Source of the DNA: an uncultured Draconibacterium sp.
GTDB taxonomy: Bacteria; Bacteroidota; Bacteroidia; Bacteroidales; Prolixibacteraceae
Direction of reading: 5' to 3'
Length of the DNA stretch: 64,000 bases
Assembly: GCF_963676735.1 (NCBI RefSeq)
Contig: NZ_OY781464.1
Coordinates: 4,559,001-4,623,000, forward strand
The notes beneath the pieces are model-generated. The model ran no database searches. It saw nothing but the letters and a program-made list of their open reading frames with translations, and was not told the DNA's origin. The stretch's first letter is position 1, and each line of letters starts with the position of its first letter. Of this stretch, positions 26,856 to 34,883 are shown one piece after another. Made by a program: the position numbers and the translations under genes.

Positions 26856-27860
26856 ATGATGAAAACCCGGAAAAATTTAAAACTTTACGTAATGATGGCT
26901 ATGCTAACGGCAGTGCTTTCATTAAACGGATGGGCAAAAGATGGCCAGCCCACTATTACCAAAACCTTTGATTTAAACGAGCCCGGAATGCTAAAAGCTG
27001 CTTCTTCAGGAGGAGGGGTAAGCGTAAAAACCCATAATCGGACACAGGTTGAAATACAGGCATTTGTGCGAAAAAACGGACGGCTTTTATCTCCTTCCGA
27101 CAGGGATTTGGATGAAGTGCTGGAAGATTTTGATATCGATTTTTCGAAAAGCGGATCAACAATAACAGCAGTGGTTAAACGCAAATCGCGAATGAGTTTC
27201 TGGAGAAACAATGTAGGTATTTCTTTAACCATAATTGTGCCCGAAAAAATGTCGTGCGATGTGTCGTCGAGTGGTGGCGGTGTAAAAATATCAGGCGTAC
27301 AGGGCACGCATAATTTCGCCAGTAGCGGAGGCAGTGTAAAACTCGAGAACACAAGCGGAACAACAAAGGCTAGCTCATCAGGCGGAGGGGTTAAAGCTAC
27401 CAAACACATTGGCGATATTCGTTTGAGTTCAAGTGGCGGCGGCGTTACTGTTGAAGGTGCCCGGGGAAGTGTTTATGCACGAAGCTCGGGTGGCGGTGTT
27501 AGCCTCGAAAATATTAAAGGTGATGCAGATGCATCAAGTAGTGGCGGTGGTGTGCGTGTTTCCGGCGAGCTTAGTGCTGTTAAAGCTACATCAAGCGGAG
27601 GTTCGGTTCGTGTAAACACCAGTAAGCTTACAGATAAACTACACCTGCAATCCAGTGGTGGCGGCGTTTCTGCAGTTATCCATGGGGGCAATAAACTTGG
27701 TCTTGATTTGGATTTGCGCGCAGGAAAAGTATCTGTCGAGCTAAACAATTTTAATGGAACATCAGAAAAAAACAGGGTTAAAGGTGCCATGAATGGTGGC
27801 GGAATTCCGGTATATGCTCATGCTTCAGGTGGTAATGTTACCATAAGCTGGGAAGACTAA
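26856..27860 (+). CDS. DUF4097-type secreted beta-helix protein with SSGGG repeats
   Basis: A 334-aa protein with a signal peptide (about residues 9-28, ending GWA-K). From residue ~50 to the end it shows about ten repeats of the form S-S-G-G-G/S-V-x-[VIL], spaced roughly 16-22 residues. This is the pattern of DUF4097/adhesin-like right-handed beta-helix or beta-roll domains. No catalytic residues are recognisable. It lies between permease 6 and the second permease module and ends with its own terminator, so it may be the last gene of the first operon. A periplasmic or surface partner of the exporters, or one of their cargoes, is possible, but the sequence does not show which. Confidence 0.8.
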   Translation: MMKTRKNLKLYVMMAMLTAVLSLNGWAKDGQPTITKTFDLNEPGMLKAASSGGGVSVKTHNRTQVEIQAFVRKNGRLLSPSDRDLDEVLEDFDIDFSKSGSTITAVVKRKSRMSFWRNNVGISLTIIVPEKMSCDVSSSGGGVKISGVQGTHNFASSGGSVKLENTSGTTKASSSGGGVKATKHIGDIRLSSSGGGVTVEGARGSVYARSSGGGVSLENIKGDADASSSGGGVRVSGELSAVKATSSGGSVRVNTSKLTDKLHLQSSGGGVSAVIHGGNKLGLDLDLRAGKVSVELNNFNGTSEKNRVKGAMNGGGIPVYAHASGGNVTISWED

Positions 27861-27886
27861 AACAGAGAACTTAGTCGTCAAAAATA

Positions 27887-27925
27887 AAATGAGGATTTCG
27901 TATAAATCGAAGTCCTCATTTTTTT
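27887..27925 (+). terminator. Intrinsic terminator after the DUF4097 gene
   Basis: AAAATGAGGATTTCG (27887-27901 region) pairs with CGAAGTCCTCATTTT (from 27908) with one mismatch and is followed by a T-run. It separates the first permease block from the second module. Confidence 0.85.
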
Positions 27926-28010
27926 GTGGTAAAGAATTATACAGTTGTTGTAAAAAAAATTGACACATTTATTGGTTTGGGTTTTCATAAAGTGTTATAT
28001 TTCAGGCGTT

Positions 28011-28059
28011 AACGATTGGGGCACGAGAGTTGGTTTAACCAAGAACAAACGATTAGGGC
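28011..28059 (+). promoter_or_regulatory. Candidate operator/sigma-54-like site upstream of permease 7
   Basis: The direct repeats AACGATTGGGGC (28011-28022) and AACGATTAGGGC (28048-28059) flank the palindrome TTGGTTTAACCAA (28030-28042). Overlapping them, GGGCACGAGAGTTGGT (28019-28034) resembles a sigma-54 -24/-12 element, but with GG instead of GC at -12. The permease start is at 28086. Confidence 0.35.
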
Positions 28060-28085
28060 CAAAGGCCGAAGTAAAACGCAATTAA

Positions 28086-30461
28086 ATGTACAACCTTAAA
28101 ATATCCTTGCGCCGTTTGCTAAACGATAAAGTTTACACCGGTTTAAACCTGTTCGGACTGGTTATTGGAATTGCCTCTTTTCTGGTATTGTTTATTCACG
28201 TTTCAAACGAAAAAAGTTTTGATAAGCACATTGCAGGGCACGAAAATATTTACCGTGTAACTTCGGTTCCCGGAGGCCGGGCCAATGCCAATTGGGCACG
28301 CAGTTTGGGGATTGTTCATGCTGTTTCATCCGAAATTCCGGAGGTAGAACTGGCAACCCAATTTTCTAATTGCGACCTTGGTACCATAAAAGTTAGTGAA
28401 AATTCCATTCAGCAAAAAAATATAATGGCGGTTGACCAAGCTTTTTGCCAAATGTTTGAGGTAAAAGCAAAGCTCGGTAATTTATCTGAAATCAATAAGC
28501 CAAATACCGTTTTTGTGTCCGAGGATTTTGCACGTAAACACTTTGGCAGTTTAAACCCTATCGGGCAGCTCATTACGGTTGAAGCCCTTCAATATGTGCG
28601 TAATGTTGGCGATTACGAAATTCGGGGCGTTGTAAAAAACACGCATCCTAAAACACATTTTAAATACGAATTGCTTCTTTCGCAAAAAGGCGGTTTGCAA
28701 GAACGTTTTGAAAGCCTGCCAGACAGAAAAATACAATGGACCTATAATTATTACCAACTGCAGAATGGTGCATCGCCCGAAATGGTTGCCGAGAAAATAA
28801 AGGCTTTTTGGGATAAAAGCGCCGCCAAACAAACACGCGGCCCTCAAGAATACGATTTTTCTTTGTTCCCCATGGATGATATTCACTTAAAATCGGATTA
28901 CCGTTTTGAGTTGCGCGAAAGTTCAAGTAAAATAAATATCTCGCTGTTTGTGGTCGTGTCGGTTGTTATTCTTTTAGTTTCGTTGCTAAATTTTACCAAT
29001 CTTACTGTGGCTAAGCTCATTAAACGTTCAAAAGAGCTGGGGCTTAAAAAGTCCATCGGAGCCAACCAGTCACAAATTATCCAGCAGGTTTTAGCCGAGG
29101 TGCTAATTATTTGCCTGCTTGCCATTGGTATTTCGTTGTTGTTTATTCAAAGTTCTCTAGCGCTTATTAACCGTTTGTTTGATATTGAATTTCAGCTCTT
29201 TTTTAATGAGCCCGTGCTTTACTGGAGTATTTTGGCGGTTATTGGGGTATGCCTAAGTTTAACAGCACTGTTTGTGACTGTATTTTTGCTGGGGCGAAAC
29301 ACTACAATTGATATTCTTGCCGAGCGTAATAATTTTTCGGGGAGCTATGTGTTAAAATCTCTTTTGGTAGGACAGGTGGCCATTGTTATTGTATTAATCA
29401 CGGGTACTTTTTTGGTCAATAAACAAATCAGTTTTGTATTAAATAAGCCTCTTGGTTTCAATAAAGAAAATGTGGTGGTTTTATACCTGAAAGATCTTTC
29501 AAAAGATGCCGCAGTTTTTAATAACGAACTAAAAAAACAGAGTCAGGTGGTTTCGGTGGGAATGACAGCGCAGCACTTTGGTTACCCATCGCAGGGTTTG
29601 CCCCTTGATGGTTTTGGTATTGATGGAACTGCTGAGTTTGTGTTTGCCAATTACGACTACCTAAAAACTATGAATATTAAATTGATAGAAAACTGGATTG
29701 AACCTGATGCCGAAAAGGTAAGCGGAATGGTGATAAACAATCATTTATACAAGCGTTTAATGGAAAAACACGGAAGTATGGATGCCCTGCGTGCCTATCA
29801 AGAGGCGCAACCGTTAGAACCCGGTCAAACCCGGATAAACTATATTGGTGTTACCGAAGACTTTAACTACAGTTCGGCACACGAAAGTATTGGCGACTTT
29901 GCCTTTTGGCTTGATGAGGGCGGTAACCGTGCCCGTTTTACACACGTGCGTATAAATAATTTGCATGCCGGAATGGATGCCATAAAAAGGGTTTGGAGCG
30001 ATTATTACCCCAACCAGGAGATAAATTACTTTTTTATGGATGAGAAAATAGCGCAGCAGTATAAATCAGAAACCATTTTAAGCCGCATACTTTTGGTATT
30101 TTCATGCATCGGATTTTTAATCAGTATTATCGGAATAAGTGCACTGGCGCTGTTTATTTCGCAGCAACGCACCAAAGAAATTGGTATCCGTAAAGTTAAT
30201 GGTGCCAAGGTAAGTGAGATACTAACCCTGCTCAACCGCGACTTTATTAAATTGGTGGCAATTGCCTTTGTAATAGCTTGTCCGGCAGCTTGGTATGCCA
30301 TGCACAAATGGCTCGAAAATTTTGCCTACAAAACCACCTTGAGCTGGTGGATTTTTGCTTTGTCAGGCGCATTGGCCCTGATAATTGCCTTATTAACGGT
30401 TTCGTGGCAATCGTGGAAAGCTGCCACACGAAACCCGGCCGAAAGTTTGAGGTACGAGTAA
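28086..30461 (+). CDS. FtsX/MacB-type ABC permease 7
   Basis: A 791-aa permease opening the second module. It has the same eight-helix layout, with KELGLKKSIGA in the first half, KEIGIRKVNGAKVSEIL in the second and the tail NPAESLRYE. Helices 7-8 match the others in protein (WLENFAYKTTLSWWIF) but differ at many synonymous sites, so recent gene conversion is not evident. The ATPase gene starts 31 bases after its stop, making it the likely direct partner. The upstream region holds a terminator and an operator-like palindrome, indicating a separate transcription unit. Confidence 0.9.
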   Translation: MYNLKISLRRLLNDKVYTGLNLFGLVIGIASFLVLFIHVSNEKSFDKHIAGHENIYRVTSVPGGRANANWARSLGIVHAVSSEIPEVELATQFSNCDLGTIKVSENSIQQKNIMAVDQAFCQMFEVKAKLGNLSEINKPNTVFVSEDFARKHFGSLNPIGQLITVEALQYVRNVGDYEIRGVVKNTHPKTHFKYELLLSQKGGLQERFESLPDRKIQWTYNYYQLQNGASPEMVAEKIKAFWDKSAAKQTRGPQEYDFSLFPMDDIHLKSDYRFELRESSSKINISLFVVVSVVILLVSLLNFTNLTVAKLIKRSKELGLKKSIGANQSQIIQQVLAEVLIICLLAIGISLLFIQSSLALINRLFDIEFQLFFNEPVLYWSILAVIGVCLSLTALFVTVFLLGRNTTIDILAERNNFSGSYVLKSLLVGQVAIVIVLITGTFLVNKQISFVLNKPLGFNKENVVVLYLKDLSKDAAVFNNELKKQSQVVSVGMTAQHFGYPSQGLPLDGFGIDGTAEFVFANYDYLKTMNIKLIENWIEPDAEKVSGMVINNHLYKRLMEKHGSMDALRAYQEAQPLEPGQTRINYIGVTEDFNYSSAHESIGDFAFWLDEGGNRARFTHVRINNLHAGMDAIKRVWSDYYPNQEINYFFMDEKIAQQYKSETILSRILLVFSCIGFLISIIGISALALFISQQRTKEIGIRKVNGAKVSEILTLLNRDFIKLVAIAFVIACPAAWYAMHKWLENFAYKTTLSWWIFALSGALALIIALLTVSWQSWKAATRNPAESLRYE

Positions 30462-30492
30462 AAAATGTCAAAAACATGATTATTGTAATTTT

Positions 30493-31158
30493 ATGATAGA
30501 ACTTAAAAACATCGACAAGTACTACGATGCAAAATTCCAACGAACTTTTGTGTTGAAAAGAGTGAATTTAACCATTAATCAAGGCGAGTTTGTTTCAATA
30601 ATGGGGCCTAGTGGAGCCGGTAAATCAACCTTGTTAAACATTATCGGATTTCTTGATGAACCCAACGAAGGCGAATATTTGTTCCTCGATCAACCGGCCA
30701 ACCAGTTAAAGGAAAAACAGAAGGTACAGTATCACCGCAGTCACATCGGTTTTATTTTCCAGGCTTTTCACCTCATCGAGGAAATGAATGTATACGAAAA
30801 CATTGAAACGCCGCTGGTGTACCGCGGAATAAAAGGCAAAGAACGCAAAGCGATGGTGGCCGATATGCTCGATCGTTTTAATATTGTGGCTAAAAAAGAT
30901 TTGTTTCCGAGCCAACTTTCGGGTGGGCAACAGCAATTGGTGGCTATTGCCCGTGCTATTGTTGGCAGCCCAAAACTTTTGCTGGCCGACGAACCCACCG
31001 GAAACCTGCACAGCGAACAGGGGAAAACGATTATGGATTTACTTAAAAAACTGAACAACGAGGGAATGACCATTATTCAGGTTACCCATTCGGAGGAAAA
31101 TGCAAAATATGGAAACCGGATTATTCGTTTAAAAGATGGCTACGTGAATGAAGATTAA
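30493..31158 (+). CDS. ABC transporter ATP-binding protein, MacB-like (second module)
   Basis: A 221-aa ATPase with Walker [11 protein letters not shown]-loop IFQAFHL, signature [14 protein letters not shown], Walker [11 protein letters not shown] and H-loop VTHSEEN. It differs from the first ATPase in two conserved spots: the signature has Q-L where Q-R is usual, and the D-loop reads NLHSEQG, with His replacing the usual Asp. The remaining catalytic residues (Walker B Glu, H-loop His) are present, so it should still hydrolyse ATP. I recall NLHS-type D-loops in other Bacteroidota members, so this may be a subfamily trait. It sits between permeases 7 and 8. Confidence 0.92.
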   Translation: MIELKNIDKYYDAKFQRTFVLKRVNLTINQGEFVSIMGPSGAGKSTLLNIIGFLDEPNEGEYLFLDQPANQLKEKQKVQYHRSHIGFIFQAFHLIEEMNVYENIETPLVYRGIKGKERKAMVADMLDRFNIVAKKDLFPSQLSGGQQQLVAIARAIVGSPKLLLADEPTGNLHSEQGKTIMDLLKKLNNEGMTIIQVTHSEENAKYGNRIIRLKDGYVNED

Positions 31159-31244
31159 ATTTTTTAAACCTTCGTAATTTCTTTTTCAGGTTCCGGGTAT
31201 TTACTGCGAAGACCCGGAGCTGCTTAAACCAAAAAATTGTTTTT

Positions 31245-33656
31245 ATGAATTTGAAAGTGGTACTTAGAAACCTGCTTAAACGCCCCTTTTTAAACCTGGT
31301 AAAAATTATCGGGCTTAGTCTGGCTTTAATCGGTATAATTTTTATTTCACTATTTATAAAAAATGAACTGAGCTACGACAATAACCACCAACGAGCCGAT
31401 AGAACCTACCGGTTTACAATTACGGATCCGGAATTTTTGGGCGGAAAACATTTTGCAAGGGTGGTTAATCCGGGTTACTTGAAAGAGCTAAGCAGCCAGT
31501 TACCCGAAATAGAAGAACTGGTTCGTTTACGTCCGGTAAGGGGTGGATTAATGAAATACGAACAGCGGTTTTACAACATTAACCAGGGATTTGAGTGCGA
31601 CAGCACTTTTTTTAAGGTATTTGAGGCAGCGTTAATTGTTGGCGATAAAACTTCGGTTCTTGAACGTCCGGCATCAATGGTAATTAGCCAAAGTTTTGCC
31701 CAACGTATTTTCGGAAATAGAAATCCGGTAGGAGAAGTTTTAATTTTGCCTACCGGGCAATTTTACGGTGCAGAACAACATTTTACCATAGCCGGCGTAA
31801 TGAAAGATTTCCCTGCCAACAGCCATTTTCACCCCGATTTTATAACCACACCGGTAAACGATAGGTTTGAATACGGTTGGGCATGGTCATACCTGGTTTT
31901 GGCAGAAAATACATTACCCGAAAATGTTGAGCAGGCCATAAGCAATTACATGCGCGAAAATATGGAAAGCGAACCCGAAAATTTTAATACAGAAGTTCAT
32001 TTGCAAAGGCTTACCGATATTCATTTACACTCGAATAAATTGCGCGAAATTGAAGCCAATGGAAATATGCGAAATATTTTTGTGCTGGCCATTGCTGCTC
32101 TAATTCTTTTGGTTATTTCGGTAAGTAACTACGCCAACCTCAACATTGGCATGGCGGGTTTTAGTGCCAAATACCTTTTTATCAATAAAATTCAGGGCGC
32201 CTCCAAACGTTCGGTAGTGCAGTTCTTTTTTCTTGAAGGACTTGTTGTGTTGCTACTAACACTGGCATTAACCTTTTTGCTGGCCCTGCCCTTAAACGCT
32301 TTAATTTTGCGCCACTTTGGTTTAAATCTATTGCACGGAAATACTATTTTTCTGTTTGTATTAATACTTTGTTTTAGTGCTTTTAGCCTTGTGTTTGGCC
32401 TGCTTCCGGCTGTAAAAACCATGTTTGGTTCTTTGCTTATCAATAAAAAAATAAATACTGCAGTTTTGCCTGGTCGCGGGGGTATAAATCGCGGGCTGGT
32501 TGTTTTTCAGTATGCTTTTTCTATTGCATTGATAGTGGCCGTAATTGTTATTTCGCGTCAAACAAATTTTGCCCTGAAAAATGGCATGGGTGTGCAAGAA
32601 GCCAACATTGTTGTTTTTGAATCGGTGCATGCCAGCATTCAGCAAAAATTTGAAGTGTTTAAGCAAGAATTGCTGCAATACAACAGTATCCAGTCGGTTT
32701 CGGCAATGATGGAGCCTCCCGGTGGAGAAGCCAACGATATGTTTGAGTTTGAACTGGAGGATTATGTGCCGGATGAAAGTGGTGAACAGTACGAGCGGAT
32801 TGGCGTTTTCCCGTGCGATTATTCTTTTACCTCCCTTTTTAATTTGCAGTTTTTGGCCGGAACCAATTTTTCTGAAAAAAACAAAGACAATGAAGGTGCT
32901 GCTGAATACATTATTAATCAGGCTGCTTTGAAGCGTTTGAACTATACTTCTGCTGATGCCATTATTGGAAAGGGTTTTAAGCTTAACTTTCAGGAACTCG
33001 AAGAAAATGGTATTGTACTTCCTCGTGGAAAAATTGTTGGGGTGGTAAAAGATTTTCATCTGTCGAGCCTGAAAAAAGAGGTCGAGCCTTTAGTGCTGTT
33101 TAAGCGCGAAGGTTTATGGCTGATAAACTTTGCTGTTTCTTTTCAGCCCGGCATGCAGGAACAGGCTTTGGCCGATATGGAAACCGTTTGGACTGCCTTA
33201 TTTCCGGAATATCCGTTTAACTACGAGCATGTGGGCAGTATGTACCAAAAAGTTTATAAAGCAGAACTGCTTCAGGCCCGGCTGCTTTCGGTATTTACCA
33301 TTATTGCCTTGTTTATTTGCTCGATGGGTTTGTTTGGTTTGGCCCTGATAACAACACAAAACCGTATAAAAGAAATTGGTGTGCGAAAAGTTAACGGGGC
33401 TTGTTCTTCCGAAATACTCAGCCTGTTAAACCGCGATTTTATAAAGTGGATTGTGCTGGCCTTTGTGTTAGCTTGTCCGGTTGCCTGGTTGGCCATGAAT
33501 AAATGGCTCGAGAATTTTGCCTACAAAACTACCCTAAGCTGGTGGATATTTCTTGCAGCTGGTGCACTGGCACTTGCCATTGCCTTGTTAACAGTTTCGT
33601 TTCAGAGCTGGAAAGCGGCAAGCCGAAATCCGGTGGAGGCACTAAGGTACGAGTAG
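31245..33656 (+). CDS. FtsX/MacB-type ABC permease 8
   Basis: An 803-aa permease, the longest of the set and last of the array. The first-half coupling region is degenerate (AKYLFINKIQGAS), while the second half has KEIGVRKVNGACSSEIL and the usual tail NPVEALRYE. The two periplasmic core domains are intact in length. It follows the second ATPase after 86 bases, a gap that includes a TCCGGGT/ACCCGGA hairpin (31192-31218). With permease 7 and the ATPase it may form a heterodimeric transporter, or two exporters sharing one ATPase. Confidence 0.9.
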   Translation: MNLKVVLRNLLKRPFLNLVKIIGLSLALIGIIFISLFIKNELSYDNNHQRADRTYRFTITDPEFLGGKHFARVVNPGYLKELSSQLPEIEELVRLRPVRGGLMKYEQRFYNINQGFECDSTFFKVFEAALIVGDKTSVLERPASMVISQSFAQRIFGNRNPVGEVLILPTGQFYGAEQHFTIAGVMKDFPANSHFHPDFITTPVNDRFEYGWAWSYLVLAENTLPENVEQAISNYMRENMESEPENFNTEVHLQRLTDIHLHSNKLREIEANGNMRNIFVLAIAALILLVISVSNYANLNIGMAGFSAKYLFINKIQGASKRSVVQFFFLEGLVVLLLTLALTFLLALPLNALILRHFGLNLLHGNTIFLFVLILCFSAFSLVFGLLPAVKTMFGSLLINKKINTAVLPGRGGINRGLVVFQYAFSIALIVAVIVISRQTNFALKNGMGVQEANIVVFESVHASIQQKFEVFKQELLQYNSIQSVSAMMEPPGGEANDMFEFELEDYVPDESGEQYERIGVFPCDYSFTSLFNLQFLAGTNFSEKNKDNEGAAEYIINQAALKRLNYTSADAIIGKGFKLNFQELEENGIVLPRGKIVGVVKDFHLSSLKKEVEPLVLFKREGLWLINFAVSFQPGMQEQALADMETVWTALFPEYPFNYEHVGSMYQKVYKAELLQARLLSVFTIIALFICSMGLFGLALITTQNRIKEIGVRKVNGACSSEILSLLNRDFIKWIVLAFVLACPVAWLAMNKWLENFAYKTTLSWWIFLAAGALALAIALLTVSFQSWKAASRNPVEALRYE

Positions 33657-33740
33657 GCTTTTTTCATTCGAGATTTAAGGTGAGGAATAAAAGTCGTTTG
33701 GCAATAATTATAAGCAAAAGGATACAATAGTTACACGTAA

Positions 33741-33770
33741 AAAGAGCGGAAAGAAATCCTTCCGCTCTGC
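33741..33770 (-). terminator. Intrinsic terminator downstream of the RskA-like lipoprotein gene
   Basis: AGAGCGGAA (33743-33751) pairs with TTCCGCTCT (33760-33768). Read on the minus strand the stem is followed by TTTTT, so it terminates the lipoprotein gene. It may also stop transcripts leaving permease 8. Confidence 0.75.
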
Positions 33771-33789
33771 ATAAACTACCCTTCGTTGT

Positions 33790-34686
33790 TTATTTTTTTG
33801 CCATTCCGGTGGGGAATGAGGCCTGGTTTAATTCCATCATGTAAGTAAAGTGGTCCATGGCGTCTTCCGGAATCATTCCTGCCAGTGGTTTTAGTGCAAA
33901 TGGCTCAGGGCCGTTGTCGGGGTATGGTTCAACTGATATTACGGCAATGCCGCCTGCCAGGTCTGTCGGGAATGATAATCCCGATGGCGCATTCATCAGG
34001 TAATCTTCTCCCGGAAACGGAGGTCCAGGATTCTCCTGGCTGCTAAACCCGTCGAAAAGATCAGCAACCCCAGTTGTTTGCATAAACTTGCCCGATGTAA
34101 CAGGAACACCGTTAATTACTGTCCAGCCCTCGTAAATCCATCCGTCAGGCAAGCTTGGCAAGGTTAAACCTTCCATGGGGCTACCCGATTCGAGGCTTAA
34201 AAACCAAATTCCGCTGTTTTCGTTGGTGCCGGGGCCATTGGTTGGCGTGGCCAAAATGTATTTACCCATGGCTTCGCTAAAATCAGAGCCCAGTGCTGCC
34301 GGATGCGCAATGCTAAGTTCTGCCATTCCATTTGTGAATACACCACCTAAAATTTTGGTATCGCTTGGTGCCGGATCGTTGTCGGGTTGTGGTTCAATAC
34401 TTAAAACAAACATTACTGCATTATCCACAACATCTTTTTTTACATTAAAAACCCTTGGCGACATCTGACCCGATGGTGTGATGTTAAATTTACCCGTGCT
34501 AACAGCAGTGCCGTCAACTATCAGCCAGCCTTCGTAGCGGTAATCGGGCCCCAGAGGCGATAAGCCCTCAAAGCTGAGGTCGAGCATTTTATTACCTGAC
34601 TTTTCTTCAAAAACAGGTTCTTCTACTTCTTTTTCGCATGCCATAAAAGCAAATGCTGCCATTAAAACAAAAACTAATTTTTTCAT
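33790..34686 (-). CDS. Lipoprotein with two tandem anti-sigma-K (RskA)-like repeats
   Basis: 298 aa from the ATG at 34686. A GTG 63 bases upstream would add 21 residues in front of the signal peptide and is unlikely. MKKLVFVLMAAFAFMAC is a lipoprotein signal with lipidated C17. Two homologous repeats follow: RYEGWLIVDGTAVSTGKF and IYEGWTVINGVPVTSGKF, each followed ~40-75 residues later by an SIEPQPDN- or SVEPYPDNGPEP-type strand. This resembles the extracytoplasmic beta domain of RskA-type anti-sigma factors, but there is no cytoplasmic sigma-binding part or transmembrane helix. It is a periplasmic or outer-membrane lipoprotein of unknown role beside a two-component system. Confidence 0.75.
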   Translation of the reverse strand: MKKLVFVLMAAFAFMACEKEVEEPVFEEKSGNKMLDLSFEGLSPLGPDYRYEGWLIVDGTAVSTGKFNITPSGQMSPRVFNVKKDVVDNAVMFVLSIEPQPDNDPAPSDTKILGGVFTNGMAELSIAHPAALGSDFSEAMGKYILATPTNGPGTNENSGIWFLSLESGSPMEGLTLPSLPDGWIYEGWTVINGVPVTSGKFMQTTGVADLFDGFSSQENPGPPFPGEDYLMNAPSGLSFPTDLAGGIAVISVEPYPDNGPEPFALKPLAGMIPEDAMDHFTYMMELNQASFPTGMAKK

Positions 34687-34819
34687 AACCTTATACTTTA
34701 AGTTAATACTGTTTAAAAACTTGTTGTAAAGGTCCGATTCAAGTCTCACGAAAGAATCACAAAAGTTTAAAGAAATTGTTCTAATAGGTTGTAGTTCAGT
34801 AAAATAAAGTGGAGGAGAT

Positions 34820-34866
34820 AAAAAAATACCACCTACGCAATTTGTTTCGTAAATGGTATTTTTTTA
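34820..34866. terminator. Bidirectional terminator downstream of the histidine kinase
   Basis: AAAAAATACCA (34821-34831) pairs with TGGTATTTTTT (from 34854), with A- and T-rich flanks. It follows the minus-strand kinase gene at 34884. Confidence 0.75.
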
Positions 34867-34883
34867 TACTTTTTGAATGCCAA

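Noticed and set aside
26885..27409. 174-codon antisense frame inside the DUF4097 gene
   Set aside because: It is the complement of the SSGGG repeats (Pro-rich by reading GGC/GGT backwards), with no motif of its own.
32361..33059. 232-codon antisense frame inside permease 8
   Set aside because: Composition is odd (rich in Asn, Lys, Phe, His) and it is fully covered by a well-supported gene.
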